This document shows positions 42,436-51,452 of a stretch of DNA of 64,000 nucleotides, in pieces. Location of the stretch: assembly GCF_009720365.1 (NCBI RefSeq), contig NZ_ML769319.1:1-64000 (forward strand). Direction: 5' to 3'. Every line of letters starts with the position of its first letter. Within the stretch, counting starts at the first letter, position 1. The DNA is from Catellatospora paridis (GTDB lineage: Bacteria > Actinomycetota > Actinomycetes > Mycobacteriales > Micromonosporaceae). The notes under the pieces were generated by a model, which had not been told where the DNA came from, made no database searches, and saw only the letters and a list, made by a program, of their open reading frames with translations. The position numbers and the translations under genes are program-made.

Positions 42436-44319
42436 TCAGGCGACGTTGAAGTAGTGGTAGTTGGAGTAGTCGCTCCACGTGCCGTCCGGGCGCACCGCGT
42501 ACACGTCCAGGTAGGCCGGTCCGCTCACGTCGGGGGTCCAGGTGATCAAGGCCCGCCCGTCCGCCCCGGCCGCGATGAACACGTGCTCCTCGCCGAACGA
42601 GTACAGGTAGCCGCTCACCTCGGTCCAGCCCGGCGGTGGCGAGAAGGTGAACGTGCCCGGCACGCCGACCCCGCCGACCGGCTCGTAGCCGAGCGGGTAG
42701 ACCGCGGAGGAGACCCCCGGCCAGGGGCCGAAGTCGACCTGCCAGTTGGTGGTCGTCGACGCCCAGCCGTTCGCGCTGTGGCTGCGCACGGTGAGCCGGT
42801 GGCCCCACTCGTTGCTCGCGACGAACTGGATCGTCGCCGTGCCGTCCGCGACCGCCGCGACCGACTGCCAGTCCGCGTTGTCGAGCTGGTACTCGTAGCG
42901 GACCGTGCCGGCGATGTCCGCGCCGGGCGTGAACTTCAGTGTGACCGGCTTGTTCCACTCCGGCCCGTCGCCCACCACGGTCACCCGGGGCTGGCCACCC
43001 CACGGCGCCATGATCTCGTACGACACCTCGTCCGAGGTGTTGCGGGCGGCGTCGAGCGCCCGGACCTTCAGCGTCCCCGGCCCGATGCGCGCCGGGTTGA
43101 TCTGCACGGTCGCGGTGCCGCCCGCCACGTCGGCCCGGACGTAGCCGGGCAGCGAGTACACGTCGGCACACACGAACTGGCCGACGGCACCGGTGTTGCT
43201 GCAGGTCGAGACGCCGAGGTACTCCCAGCCGAACTGGAAGCCGACGATGTCCGGGTCGCCCCCGCCGGAGAAGGTGAACACGCCTGGCTCGCCGAGCGGC
43301 GTCTGGCCCTCGTCCCTGCGCGGGTAGTTCGCGGAGTTCACCTGCGGGGCCGGCGGGCGGCTCTCGTCGTACACGAAGTAGCAGGTCCGCGACCAGTTCG
43401 TGGTGACGGCGCTATCGGTGGTGCGGAATTGCCAGCCGTAGGTCTGCCCGTCGCGCAGCGTGCCCTCGGGCACGATCGCGGTCGCGATCTTGTCCGCGAA
43501 GTGCTGCCGAGCGGACAGCTCGGTGCGGGCCGCCGGGTCGGTCAGCGGCCACAGCGCGAAGTCGTGTTCCAGCGAGCTCGCGTCGGCCTCGTCCACGTCG
43601 GTGGCCAGGGCCTGCAGCCGGGCCCCGCCGCGCAGCGCCGGGTAGGGCGCCGCGGTGGCGCACCCGTCGCTGCCGGTGTACATGTGCTGCTCCTGCAACA
43701 CCGGCACAGTGTTGTAGTCGACCGAGAAGCCGACGCCGATCGAGTAGTGCAGCCACCGCCCGTAGGACGGGTCGTTCTCGTAGGCCGCCGGCACCCGTAC
43801 CTCGAAGGTGATCTTCGGCTTCTTCGCGGTCAGCGCATCCTTGACCGCCTCGGTGACGTCGAACTGCAGGTATCCGGTGCAGAACGTGGTCGCGTTCTTC
43901 GTCCCGAGCAGCGCCTGCTCGCGGGGTGCCTTGTGCCAGGACGGCGTCTTCTTGACCACGTCGGTGCGCCACAGCTCGATGGCGCGCTTCGCGCAGTCCG
44001 CGACCCGGGTCTCCCGCAGCGTGACGGTGCCGGTCGAGATCTGTTTGGTGCGGTACGCGGCAAGGTCGAACGTCGCGTACACCCGTGAGGTGTGCTCGCC
44101 GCCGTCCTCGTCCCGCCAGGCGCCCAGCGGCAGGTCCGTACCGGACGGCGCGTCGAAGGCGTCCTTCGGCGCGGCCGCGTCGGTGTAGCCCGACTGGACC
44201 TGGATCGCGGTGCCGTAGTGGGCCGCCGCGGCACCCGGTGTGAGCGCGATGAGCCCGGCCGCGCCGAGCGTCATCGAGAGCGCGGACACGAGCCCGCGTC
44301 TTCTGATGGATCCACGCAC
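42436..44319 (-). CDS. Secreted beta-sandwich protein (DNRLRE-like head), 627 aa
   Basis: A signal peptide (about 1-36, ends 'TPGAAAAHYG') is followed by a region resembling DNRLRE modules ('SRVYATFDLAAYRTKQIS', 'FCTGYLQFDVTEAVKDAL') to about residue 200. Several Ig/fibronectin-like beta domains then run to the C-terminus, with fragments such as 'GTLKVRALDAARNTSDE' and 'RYEYQLDNADWQSV'. No catalytic motif, anchor or LPxTG signal is visible. GTG at 44319 has GGAGGA upstream. It is probably an extracellular binding or structural protein. Confidence 0.8.
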   Translation of the reverse strand: MRGSIRRRGLVSALSMTLGAAGLIALTPGAAAAHYGTAIQVQSGYTDAAAPKDAFDAPSGTDLPLGAWRDEDGGEHTSRVYATFDLAAYRTKQISTGTVTLRETRVADCAKRAIELWRTDVVKKTPSWHKAPREQALLGTKNATTFCTGYLQFDVTEAVKDALTAKKPKITFEVRVPAAYENDPSYGRWLHYSIGVGFSVDYNTVPVLQEQHMYTGSDGCATAAPYPALRGGARLQALATDVDEADASSLEHDFALWPLTDPAARTELSARQHFADKIATAIVPEGTLRDGQTYGWQFRTTDSAVTTNWSRTCYFVYDESRPPAPQVNSANYPRRDEGQTPLGEPGVFTFSGGGDPDIVGFQFGWEYLGVSTCSNTGAVGQFVCADVYSLPGYVRADVAGGTATVQINPARIGPGTLKVRALDAARNTSDEVSYEIMAPWGGQPRVTVVGDGPEWNKPVTLKFTPGADIAGTVRYEYQLDNADWQSVAAVADGTATIQFVASNEWGHRLTVRSHSANGWASTTTNWQVDFGPWPGVSSAVYPLGYEPVGGVGVPGTFTFSPPPGWTEVSGYLYSFGEEHVFIAAGADGRALITWTPDVSGPAYLDVYAVRPDGTWSDYSNYHYFNVA

Positions 44320-44405
44320 GGTGGATGTCCTCCCCGTTTCCCGCCCGGCGCGCGGTGCGCCGGACGGATCAGAGGATAGGTGGCGCAGGCTCGACTGGGA
44401 GATCC

Positions 44406-45176
44406 CTATTTCGGCTCGATCGGGCCCAGGTCGGGACGTTTGGCGGTGACGGCGTCGCCGGACGAGCGGCCGGTGAGGCGGCGTTTGATCCAGGGGGCGA
44501 GGTAACGCCCTGCCCAGGCCAGGTCGTCGGCGCGGGCGGCGGGCCAGGACTTCACAGCCGGCCGGGCCGGCACGTCCCACCAGACCGGGTCGGTCGGCAC
44601 GCCGAGCGCCGCGAGCACGTGGGCGGCGGTGCGCCGGTGCCCGGCCGCCGACAGGTGCAGCCGGTCGATGCTCCACAGCGCCGGGTTGGCGTACTCGTCG
44701 TCGTGCCACAGGTCGACCAGGCGGGCGCCGTTGCGGTCGGCGACCTCGCCGACGGCCTGGTTGAGGTAGCGGATGCGCGGGGCGACCAGGTTGTTGCCGG
44801 GCAGCCGCGACATCACGTCGGCGAACCGGAACAGCAGCACGTCGGCCCCGGTGTCGCGGAGCCGGGCCACGGTCGCGTCGAAACGCGCCATCAGGGTCGG
44901 CGGATCGCACTTGCGGCGCAGCACGTCGTTGGCGCCGGCCGCGAAGCTGATCAGATCGGGTTTCATGGCCAGCGCCGGTTCGAGCTGCTCGCCGACGATG
45001 CCGTCGAACAGCCGCCCGCGGATGGCGAGGTTCGCGTAGCCGAACCCGGGCCCACTCACCTGGCTGAGCCGTCCGGCGACCAGATCCGCCCAGCCCCGGA
45101 ACACCCCATCGGCGTACGGGTCGTCCATGCCCTCCGTGAAGCTGTCCCCCAGCGCCACATACCTGCTCCAACTCAC
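44406..45176 (-). CDS. SGNH/GDSL hydrolase family protein
   Basis: 256 residues with block I 'VALGDSFTEGMDD' (Ser nucleophile), block II 'NLAIRGRLFD', block III 'ISFAAGANDVLRR' and block V 'SIDRLHLSAAGHRRTA' (Asp-x-x-His). No signal peptide is visible, so it is probably cytoplasmic. GTG at 45176 places the GDSF block at the usual N-terminal position. Likely an esterase or lipase; the substrate is unknown. Confidence 0.9.
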   Translation of the reverse strand: MSWSRYVALGDSFTEGMDDPYADGVFRGWADLVAGRLSQVSGPGFGYANLAIRGRLFDGIVGEQLEPALAMKPDLISFAAGANDVLRRKCDPPTLMARFDATVARLRDTGADVLLFRFADVMSRLPGNNLVAPRIRYLNQAVGEVADRNGARLVDLWHDDEYANPALWSIDRLHLSAAGHRRTAAHVLAALGVPTDPVWWDVPARPAVKSWPAARADDLAWAGRYLAPWIKRRLTGRSSGDAVTAKRPDLGPIEPK

Positions 45177-45265
45177 CGCGACATCTTGCCACCGCCGGGT
45201 GTACCGGCGGGTAGTGCCCTTGCGCACACCCGGGCGCGGGGCGGGGAACAGAACCTTCCGCCGCC

Positions 45266-45967
45266 GTGTTGGATGAGCACGTGCAGATCGAGATCTACTC
45301 CGACGTCGTATGCCCCTGGTGCTGGATCGGCGAGCAGCGCCTGCTGACCGCCCTCGACGGCTTCGACGAGCCGGTGACGCTCACCTGGCGCGCCTTCCAG
45401 CTCGACCCGTCGGCCGAGTCCGCGCCGCTGGTGCAGTGGCTGGGCCGCCGCTACGGCGGCGAGGACAACGCCCGGCGGATGTTCGCCCAGGTGACCGAGG
45501 TCGGCCGGGGTGAGGGTCTCACCATGAACTTCGACCGCGCGATCAACGCGAACACCTTCGACGCGCACCGGCTGATCTGGTGGGCCGGCCGGCACGGCGA
45601 TCAGCGCCCGATGGTCGAGGCGCTGCACCGGGCCCACTTCACCGACGGCCTCGACCTCGGTGACCGCGCCACGCTGGCGACTGTCGCGGCCGGTCTCGGC
45701 CACGACGAGCAGGAGCTGCGCACCCTGCTCGACTCGACCGAGGGCGTCGCGGAGGTGCAGGGCGAGCTGGCCATGGGCCGTGAACTGAACATCACCGGCG
45801 TGCCGATGTTCGTCTTCGCCGGCAAGTACGCCATCAGCGGCGCACAGGACCCGTCGACGCTGCGTGAGGTGCTCGACGAGGTACGACGTCGCGAGGGCGG
45901 CTCGCCGCTGACCGTCCTGCCGACCCCGCGTGGCGAGGCGTGCGACGACGACTCCTGCGCCACCTGA
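45266..45967 (+). CDS. DsbA-family oxidoreductase (FrnE-like)
   Basis: 233 residues. Active site 'CPWCW' lies close to the N-terminus, the thioredoxin-fold cis-Pro is in 'ITGVPMFVFAGKYAISGAQ', and a helical insert separates them. The tail 'EACDDDSCAT' holds two extra Cys. There is no signal peptide, so it is a cytosolic FrnE-type protein. The start is uncertain among GTG 45266, TTG 45269 and GTG 45281. Confidence 0.9.
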   Translation: MLDEHVQIEIYSDVVCPWCWIGEQRLLTALDGFDEPVTLTWRAFQLDPSAESAPLVQWLGRRYGGEDNARRMFAQVTEVGRGEGLTMNFDRAINANTFDAHRLIWWAGRHGDQRPMVEALHRAHFTDGLDLGDRATLATVAAGLGHDEQELRTLLDSTEGVAEVQGELAMGRELNITGVPMFVFAGKYAISGAQDPSTLREVLDEVRRREGGSPLTVLPTPRGEACDDDSCAT

Positions 45968-45979
45968 CCCCGTACACCA

Positions 45980-46011
45980 GCAAAAAGGCCCCCTGATGGG
46001 GGCCTTTTTGC
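45980..46011 (+). terminator. Intrinsic terminator of the DsbA-like gene
   Basis: 14-bp arms GCAAAAAGGCCCCC/GGGGGCCTTTTTGC with loop TGAT and a T run, 12 bp after the stop. Confidence 0.95.
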
Positions 46012-46025
46012 GTCCGATTTGTCGA

Positions 46026-46041
46026 TGTTTCACGTGAAACA
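46026..46041. other. parS centromere site
   Basis: TGTTTCACGTGAAACA is a perfect 16-bp palindrome identical to the bacterial parS consensus bound by ParB. It lies in non-coding DNA, as expected, about 18 kb from gyrA. Confidence 0.92.
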
Positions 46042-46131
46042 AGATCGTTGAACGCCGATCCAGAACAGCTCTTTGTCATCCTCGTTCGCGGGGTCCGGCA
46101 CCGCCCTGCCAGGCCGTTCCCGAGCCACCGC

Positions 46132-47106
46132 TCAGCCGACGACCGCCTGGAACAACATCGCCCCGGCCAGCTCGGCATCGGACAGCGGCGCCTCCGCGAT
46201 CACCCGGCCGTCGGCGGCGAGGTGGTACAGCACCGGCTGTGCGCCGCCGACCTGCACGATCATGGTGCCGTCCGGCTGGAAGTAGACCCGGTCGACCTTG
46301 CCGACCGCGAACTCGACCGGCTTGCCGGTGGTCATGTCGACGACCGTGGCGACGCCAAGCCGGCGGCCAGGGTCACCGGTGCCGACACTGGCCGCCGCCA
46401 GCCGACCGTCGTATGAGACGCCGAGCACGATCGCGTCCATGCCGTTCGGGTCCCGGTAGTCCACCGAGCGCGGCGCCGTGCCGTCGACCTTGGTCACGGT
46501 GAGCTTCCCGCCCGTGATCACGCCCTGGAAGGGAGCTGCCGGCCGGGATGCGGTCGTCCAGTCGGCGGTCTTCATCGCGGCGAAGCGCCCGGTCGCGACG
46601 GCGACTCGGCCGGGGGTCTCCTTGCGGTCGGCCAGCAGCGTGACGTAGAGCGTGGCGGAGTCGGCGGCCCACCGGATCGAGTTGCTGCCAAGGCAGGAGA
46701 CCTGCTTCACCGTCTCGCGCGCCCGGCCCGAGCCGTCGGCGATCATCAGCGTGCCGGTGGAGCCGGTGGTGTCGCCCGCATCCTTCACCCACGCCAGGTG
46801 CTTGCCGTCCGGCGACACGACGACCGAGTCGCGGGGGCAGGTTCCGCCGTCGGTCGTCCACGCCTGCTCGGCGACGCCGCCCCGGAGGCGGAGCACGGCC
46901 TGACCGCCGCCCGCCTCCTTCAGGAAGTAGAAGGTCCCCGGCACGGCGGCGAACGGCGTGATCGGGACTGACGGAGCCGTGGTCGGGGCGGTGGAAGACG
47001 ACTGCGGGTCGCAAGCTGTGAGCAGGGCCGTGGCCGCGCAGGCCAGCAGCGCTGCGTGCAGGATCGCGCGGCGGCGGATCGGCGTGCCGAAGGTGGTCGA
47101 GCTCAT
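46132..47106 (-). CDS. Lipoprotein with WD/beta-propeller-like repeats (paralogue of next gene)
   Basis: 324 residues. The signal peptide ends 'ALLTAC' (lipobox LTAC). The mature part has repeated beta strands with 'VVVSPDGKHLAWV', 'IRWAADSATLYVTLL', 'VTKVDGTAPRSVDYRDPNG' and 'FAVGKVDRVYFQPDGTMIVQ', the pattern of a WD40/TolB-like propeller. It is clearly paralogous to the extracellular half of the protein encoded at 47330-48478. ATG at 47106 has GGGGGACC upstream. Function unknown; surface sensor or binding protein. Confidence 0.8.
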   Translation of the reverse strand: MSSTTFGTPIRRRAILHAALLACAATALLTACDPQSSSTAPTTAPSVPITPFAAVPGTFYFLKEAGGGQAVLRLRGGVAEQAWTTDGGTCPRDSVVVSPDGKHLAWVKDAGDTTGSTGTLMIADGSGRARETVKQVSCLGSNSIRWAADSATLYVTLLADRKETPGRVAVATGRFAAMKTADWTTASRPAAPFQGVITGGKLTVTKVDGTAPRSVDYRDPNGMDAIVLGVSYDGRLAAASVGTGDPGRRLGVATVVDMTTGKPVEFAVGKVDRVYFQPDGTMIVQVGGAQPVLYHLAADGRVIAEAPLSDAELAGAMLFQAVVG

Positions 47107-47266
47107 CTGGTCCCCCATGGATCGAGAAGCGGTGCCGGCCGGTGTTCCGCCGGGTGGAATTCGTGTCGTGGCGTACTGCGACATGCAAGATGTCTGCTTC
47201 CACGAGAAGGTTGCCGCCTCGGCGAAGAAATCTCATGCGGTTGCCGACCGGGGCGCGGCACACACG

Positions 47267-47302
47267 AGAGCGGCGCGGGACCGCAGTCCCGCACCGCTCT
47301 CA
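47267..47302 (-). terminator. Terminator of sigma unit 3
   Basis: 16-bp arms starting GAGAGCGGCGCGGGAC with one wobble pair and loop CGCA, 28 bp after the stop at 47330. Confidence 0.85.
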
Positions 47303-47329
47303 CCACCTGGCAGACCCGGGTCGCCGGGC

Positions 47330-48478
47330 TCAGCCGAGGACCACCTGGAACGGCAGACGGTTCTTGAGTTCGGCCCGGTCGACCGTGATCTCGGCGACGA
47401 CCTGACGGTCCGGATCCAGCCGGTAGAGCTTGCCCCGCTCCCCGCCCACCGCCACGACCATCGAACCGTCCGCCTGGAACCACAGCCGGGTGACCTTGCC
47501 GACCGGGAACTCCACCGGCCCGCCGGTGGTCATGTCGATGACGTCGGCGACGTCCAGCTGCCGGGTCGGGTCACTGCCGCCCACGCTCACCGTGGCCAAC
47601 CGGCCGTCCTGGGACACCGCCATCACCACCACATCCGTGTCGTGCTCGGATCGGTAGGCGACGGACCGAGGTGCGGTGCCGTCCGCCTTCGTGACGGTCA
47701 GCCGGCCGTCGTGGACCGTGCCCCGGAACGGGCCGGTGGCCAGCGTCTCCGCCTCCTTCCACGCATCGTGTTCCATGGGACTGAACTTTCCGGTCGCCGC
47801 ATCGACGGCGCCGACCGTGGCCTCGTTGCCGAGTTTGCTGACATACAGGCGGGTGGAATCGGGCGTCCACACGAGCGACCGGGTCCCAAGGCACAGCACG
47901 TTGGTGCCCCGCTTCTGCACCGCGCCACCCTGGACATCGGCGATCATCAGGTCGCCACTGAGGCTGCTCGGATCGTCGGCAGTGACCACCCAGGCGACCT
48001 GACGACCGTCGGGCGACACCGTCACCGAGTTCTCCGGGCAGGCGTCGTCGGCCGGGTGGGTGATCGTCCGAAGGTTCTCGGTGCTGGTGACCGGGTCGCA
48101 CTTCCCCGGATCCGGCGTGCCGCAGGAGTATCTCTCACGCAGCACGAAGAGCTCGAGTTTCGTGGTGCCGACCGCTCGGTGGAAGTAGTGGTCGCCCGTC
48201 ACCGCCGGTCGCGCCGGCGGGGCCGAGGGTGACGGCGGGGCGACGGTCACCGACGCCGACGCGCCGGGAACGACCTGGCCACCGCCGCCTCCGGTCATCG
48301 CGACCGCGGCGACGCCGACACTGCCCAGCAGGACCACCGACAGCGCGGAGGTCAGCGCCGTACGCCGCAGGCCGATCCGGCGCGAGGTCCGCAGCGCGCG
48401 ATCCCGCAGATCCGCCGGGTTCACGTCGTCGGCGAGGTCCGCCAGGCCGGACCTCAGATTGTCCATCGGGGCGTTCAT
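47330..48478 (-). CDS. Membrane protein with extracellular propeller-like domain (sigma unit 3)
   Basis: 382 residues: cytoplasmic head about 1-40 ('NLRSGLADLADDVNPADLRD'), transmembrane helix about 42-62, Pro/Ser linker and a C-terminal domain with 'VTVSPDGRQVAWVV', 'LVWTPDSTRLYVSKL', 'VTKADGTAPRSVAYRSEHD' and 'FPVGKVTRLWFQADGSMVVA'. The ATG overlaps the sigma stop, so it is translated together with the sigma factor and is a likely membrane regulator. The lipoprotein downstream repeats the extracellular part only. Confidence 0.83.
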   Translation of the reverse strand: MNAPMDNLRSGLADLADDVNPADLRDRALRTSRRIGLRRTALTSALSVVLLGSVGVAAVAMTGGGGGQVVPGASASVTVAPPSPSAPPARPAVTGDHYFHRAVGTTKLELFVLRERYSCGTPDPGKCDPVTSTENLRTITHPADDACPENSVTVSPDGRQVAWVVTADDPSSLSGDLMIADVQGGAVQKRGTNVLCLGTRSLVWTPDSTRLYVSKLGNEATVGAVDAATGKFSPMEHDAWKEAETLATGPFRGTVHDGRLTVTKADGTAPRSVAYRSEHDTDVVVMAVSQDGRLATVSVGGSDPTRQLDVADVIDMTTGGPVEFPVGKVTRLWFQADGSMVVAVGGERGKLYRLDPDRQVVAEITVDRAELKNRLPFQVVLG

Positions 48479-48999
48479 CGGGCGGCTCCGTTCACGGCGT
48501 GGAGGTCGGACAGTTCGGGGGCGATCACACGCAGCCGGGCGAGCGCCTTGGCGGTCTGGGACTTCACGGTGCCGACCGCGACGCCGAGCACCTCGGCGGC
48601 CTCGGCCTCCGTGCGGTCCTCGAAGAAGCGCAGCACCAGCACCGCGCGCTGCTTGTCGGACAGCTTCAGCAGCGCGGCCCGCAGGCTGAGCTTGAGCGCC
48701 GACGAGCCGGAGTGGTCACCGCCCCGGCCGCGTTCGGGCAGCTCACCGGGGAGGACCTCGGCGACCTTGCCGCGACGCCACCAGGCGACCTGCAGGTGAT
48801 ACATGACCTTGCGGGTGTACGCCTCGGCGTTGCCGCTGTCGTGCAGCCGCCGCCAGGACCGGTGGGTCCGGGCGAGCGCGGACTGCACCAGGTCTTCGGC
48901 CAGGTGCTGGTCTCCGGTGAGCAGATAGGCGGCGCGCAGCAGCGCCGGTGAGCGGTGCCTGACGAAACTGTCGAACTCCGCGGCATGCGAGTCGACCAC
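48475..48999 (-). CDS. SigE-family RNA polymerase sigma factor (unit 3)
   Basis: 174 residues: 'LLRAAYLLTGDQHLAEDLVQ' (region 2), 'WWRRGKVAEVLPGE' linker, and 'LSDKQRAVLVLRFFEDRTEA', 'VLGVAVGTVKSQTAKALARL' (region 4). This is the typical SigE-family (TIGR02983-like) form. GTG at 48999 has GGGGGC 5 bp upstream. Confidence 0.91.
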   Translation of the reverse strand: MVDSHAAEFDSFVRHRSPALLRAAYLLTGDQHLAEDLVQSALARTHRSWRRLHDSGNAEAYTRKVMYHLQVAWWRRGKVAEVLPGELPERGRGGDHSGSSALKLSLRAALLKLSDKQRAVLVLRFFEDRTEAEAAEVLGVAVGTVKSQTAKALARLRVIAPELSDLHAVNGAAR

Positions 49000-49177
49000 G
49001 TATGCCCCCGTTGACTGAGGAGTGGCGGCAGGCGAGGTGTTCCTGCCGTAGTGACGACCTGCAAGATGCGCGCTCCGCGAAGAAGGTTGCCGCCGTCCCC
49101 GAAATCTTCTTCGCGAACTCGTTGCGTCGGTCACCAGCCCTGGTCCGCAGATCGTTTGCTCGGCTAAGGTTCCCCGC

Positions 49178-50464
49178 GTGAGCGAGGTAGCCGAGAAGCA
49201 GGCCGACCCTGGCACGGCCGTTTCCGCGCCGCGTCGCCGGTTCTTCCTGGACACCGGGCCGCTGCGGCACCGGCCGTACCGCCGGCTCTGGACCTCGACC
49301 ATCGTGACCGCCCTGGGCAGCCAGCTGACCGCGGTCGCGGTGCCCAAGCAGATCTACGACATGACCGGGTCCTCGGTCTGGGTCGGCATCGCCAGCATCT
49401 CCGGACTCGTCCCGCTGATCGTGTTCGCGCTGTGGGGCGGCGCGATCGCGGACACCGTCGACCGCCGCCGGATGCTGCTGTTCACCAACTCGGGCATCGC
49501 CCTGCTGTGCGTGGTCTTCTGGCTGCAGGCAGCGCTCGACGTGCGCTCCATCCCCCTGCTCCTGGTGCTGGTCGCCGTGCAGCAGGCGCTGTTCGGCATG
49601 AACATGCCCGCCCGCACCGCCTCGGTCGCCCGGCTGGTGCCCGCCGCGGAGCTGCCCGCGGCCGGGGCGCTGAACTCGACCGTGATGCAGGGTGGGCAGA
49701 TCATCGGCCCGATGCTGGCCGGCGCCCTGATCCCGCTGCTCGGCCTGCCCCTGCTGTACCTGTTCGACGCCATCGCGCTGTGCGCCGCGCTGTACGCCGT
49801 GTGGCGGCTCCCGTCGCTGCCCCCGCTGTCCGGCGTCGCCCGCCGGGCCGGGCTGGCCGACATCCTGGAGGGTTTCCGCTACCTGGCCACCCACCGGCTG
49901 CTCATGGTGTCCATGGCCGCGGACGTCATCGCCATGGTCTTCGGCATGCCGCGGGCGCTGTTCCCGCAGCTGGCCGACACCGCGTTCCCCGGCGTGAACG
50001 AGGACTTCGCGCTCGGCATGCTCTACGCCGCGGTGCCGATCGGCGCGCTGCTCGGCGGGCTGCTGTCGGGCACGTTCTCGCATATCCGACGGCACGGCCT
50101 GATGCTGGTCATCGCGGTCTGCGCCTGGGGCGCGGCGATCGCGGGCTTCGGGTTGAGCAGTTCCCTGTGGCTGGCCGTGGTGTTCCTCGGCATCGCGGGC
50201 GTCGCCGACATGGTCTCCATGGTGTTCCGCGGCGCGATCCTGCAGGCCGCGGCGACCGACGAGATGCGCGGGCGGATGCAGGGCGTGCACACCGTCGTGG
50301 TGGCGGGCGGCCCCCGGCTGGCAGACCTGCTGCACGGCGTGGCGGTGCCGGTGGCCGGCGCGAGTGCCGCGGTGGCGGGCGGCGGCGTGCTCGTGATCGT
50401 CGCCATGACGGTGCTCGCCCTGGCCGTGCCCGCGTTCCTGCGCTACCGCGGACCGGCCCGCTGA
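49178..50464 (+). CDS. MFS transporter (EntS/MFS_3-like exporter)
   Basis: 428 residues with about twelve hydrophobic helices from residue 35 on. 'GGAIADTVDRRRMLLFTN' matches the loop 2-3 motif of the major facilitator family, and 'MNMPARTASVARLVP' and 'LSGTFSHIRRHGLML' are typical of the MFS_3 exporter group. Starts at GTG 49178. The likely role is drug or siderophore efflux; the substrate is not inferable. Confidence 0.9.
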   Translation: MSEVAEKQADPGTAVSAPRRRFFLDTGPLRHRPYRRLWTSTIVTALGSQLTAVAVPKQIYDMTGSSVWVGIASISGLVPLIVFALWGGAIADTVDRRRMLLFTNSGIALLCVVFWLQAALDVRSIPLLLVLVAVQQALFGMNMPARTASVARLVPAAELPAAGALNSTVMQGGQIIGPMLAGALIPLLGLPLLYLFDAIALCAALYAVWRLPSLPPLSGVARRAGLADILEGFRYLATHRLLMVSMAADVIAMVFGMPRALFPQLADTAFPGVNEDFALGMLYAAVPIGALLGGLLSGTFSHIRRHGLMLVIAVCAWGAAIAGFGLSSSLWLAVVFLGIAGVADMVSMVFRGAILQAAATDEMRGRMQGVHTVVVAGGPRLADLLHGVAVPVAGASAAVAGGGVLVIVAMTVLALAVPAFLRYRGPAR

Positions 50465-50581
50465 CGAGGAAGTCTGAACACCCATTAAGGTGGTCCGACC
50501 GGAGCAGGCCTGGTCCGGGCGTGGTGGCGTCACCGCGCCGGGCGCGGCGGTTCCGCCCACCCCCTCGGAACGGAACAGCAC

Positions 50582-51439
50582 ATGCGCGTCACCCGGCGAA
50601 ACAAGGTCCTCCTGTCGGTGCTGGCATGCCTGCTGGTCCTGCCGGCGGTCACGGTCTTCGGCCTCAACCGGTATGTCAACGACACCTCGGTGCCGCTGAC
50701 CGACAGCCTTTTCCCTGAAAGCGCGCCCAAGCGACTGCTGGCGATCTTCGCGCACCCCGACGACGAGATCACCGTGGCAGGCTCGCTGCGCCGGATGAGC
50801 GAGGAGGCCGACGCCGAGATCACCATCGCCTACCTCACCCGCGGCGAAGCGGCGGACGTGCCCAAGACGTCCCTCGCCGACCTGGCGGAACGGCGCACGG
50901 TCGAGGCGAACAACGCCGGCAAGGTGCTCGGGGCCGACAATGTCGAACTGTTCGACTTCCGGGACGGCGAGCTGCCCGCGGCCGACGCCGCCAAGGCGCA
51001 GGAGACCGTGTCGGCCCTGATCGACGAGTACCGGCCGAGCGTCGTGATCAGCTTCGACGACCGGGTCGGCTTCTACGGCCACCCGGACCACGCGCAGGTC
51101 GGGGTATGGGTCAAGACCGTGCTGAACACCCGCCGGCACGAGCCCGACTTCCCGGTCAAGCACTTCTACCAGGCCACCCTGCCCGAGTCGATGATCTCGG
51201 TGGCGAAGGAGCTGTCCCCCACCTTCCGCGACATGTACCCGACCGACCCCGCGAAGGGCCTGCCCGAGCCCACGGTCGCCATGACCATCGACAGCGTGGC
51301 GAGCGAGAAGCGCGCGGCGCTCGACGCGCACGTCAGCCAGGTCACCGTCCTCCAGGCGGTCCAGCCCGCCTACGACAAGCTCCCGTCCTGGATCTACTTC
51401 CGCATCCTCAGCCGCGAATACTTCACCCGGGTCTTCTGA
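50582..51439 (+). CDS. PIG-L family deacetylase, membrane-anchored
   Basis: 285 residues. An N-terminal hydrophobic helix (about 8-30) acts as anchor or uncleaved signal. The PIG-L zinc site is 'AIFAHPDDEITVAGSL' (HPDDE) and the second His is in 'FYGHPDHAQVG'. The family deacetylates N-acetylglucosaminyl conjugates (as MshB does in mycothiol synthesis). The anchor points to an extracytoplasmic glycan or lipid substrate instead of mycothiol. Confidence 0.9.
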   Translation: MRVTRRNKVLLSVLACLLVLPAVTVFGLNRYVNDTSVPLTDSLFPESAPKRLLAIFAHPDDEITVAGSLRRMSEEADAEITIAYLTRGEAADVPKTSLADLAERRTVEANNAGKVLGADNVELFDFRDGELPAADAAKAQETVSALIDEYRPSVVISFDDRVGFYGHPDHAQVGVWVKTVLNTRRHEPDFPVKHFYQATLPESMISVAKELSPTFRDMYPTDPAKGLPEPTVAMTIDSVASEKRAALDAHVSQVTVLQAVQPAYDKLPSWIYFRILSREYFTRVF

Positions 51440-51452
51440 CCCGGGCGACAGG

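Noticed and set aside
48743-51331. 862-codon reverse frame under the MFS and PIG-L genes
   Set aside because: Shadow frame; both forward genes show transmembrane helices or HPDDE motifs in the correct frame.
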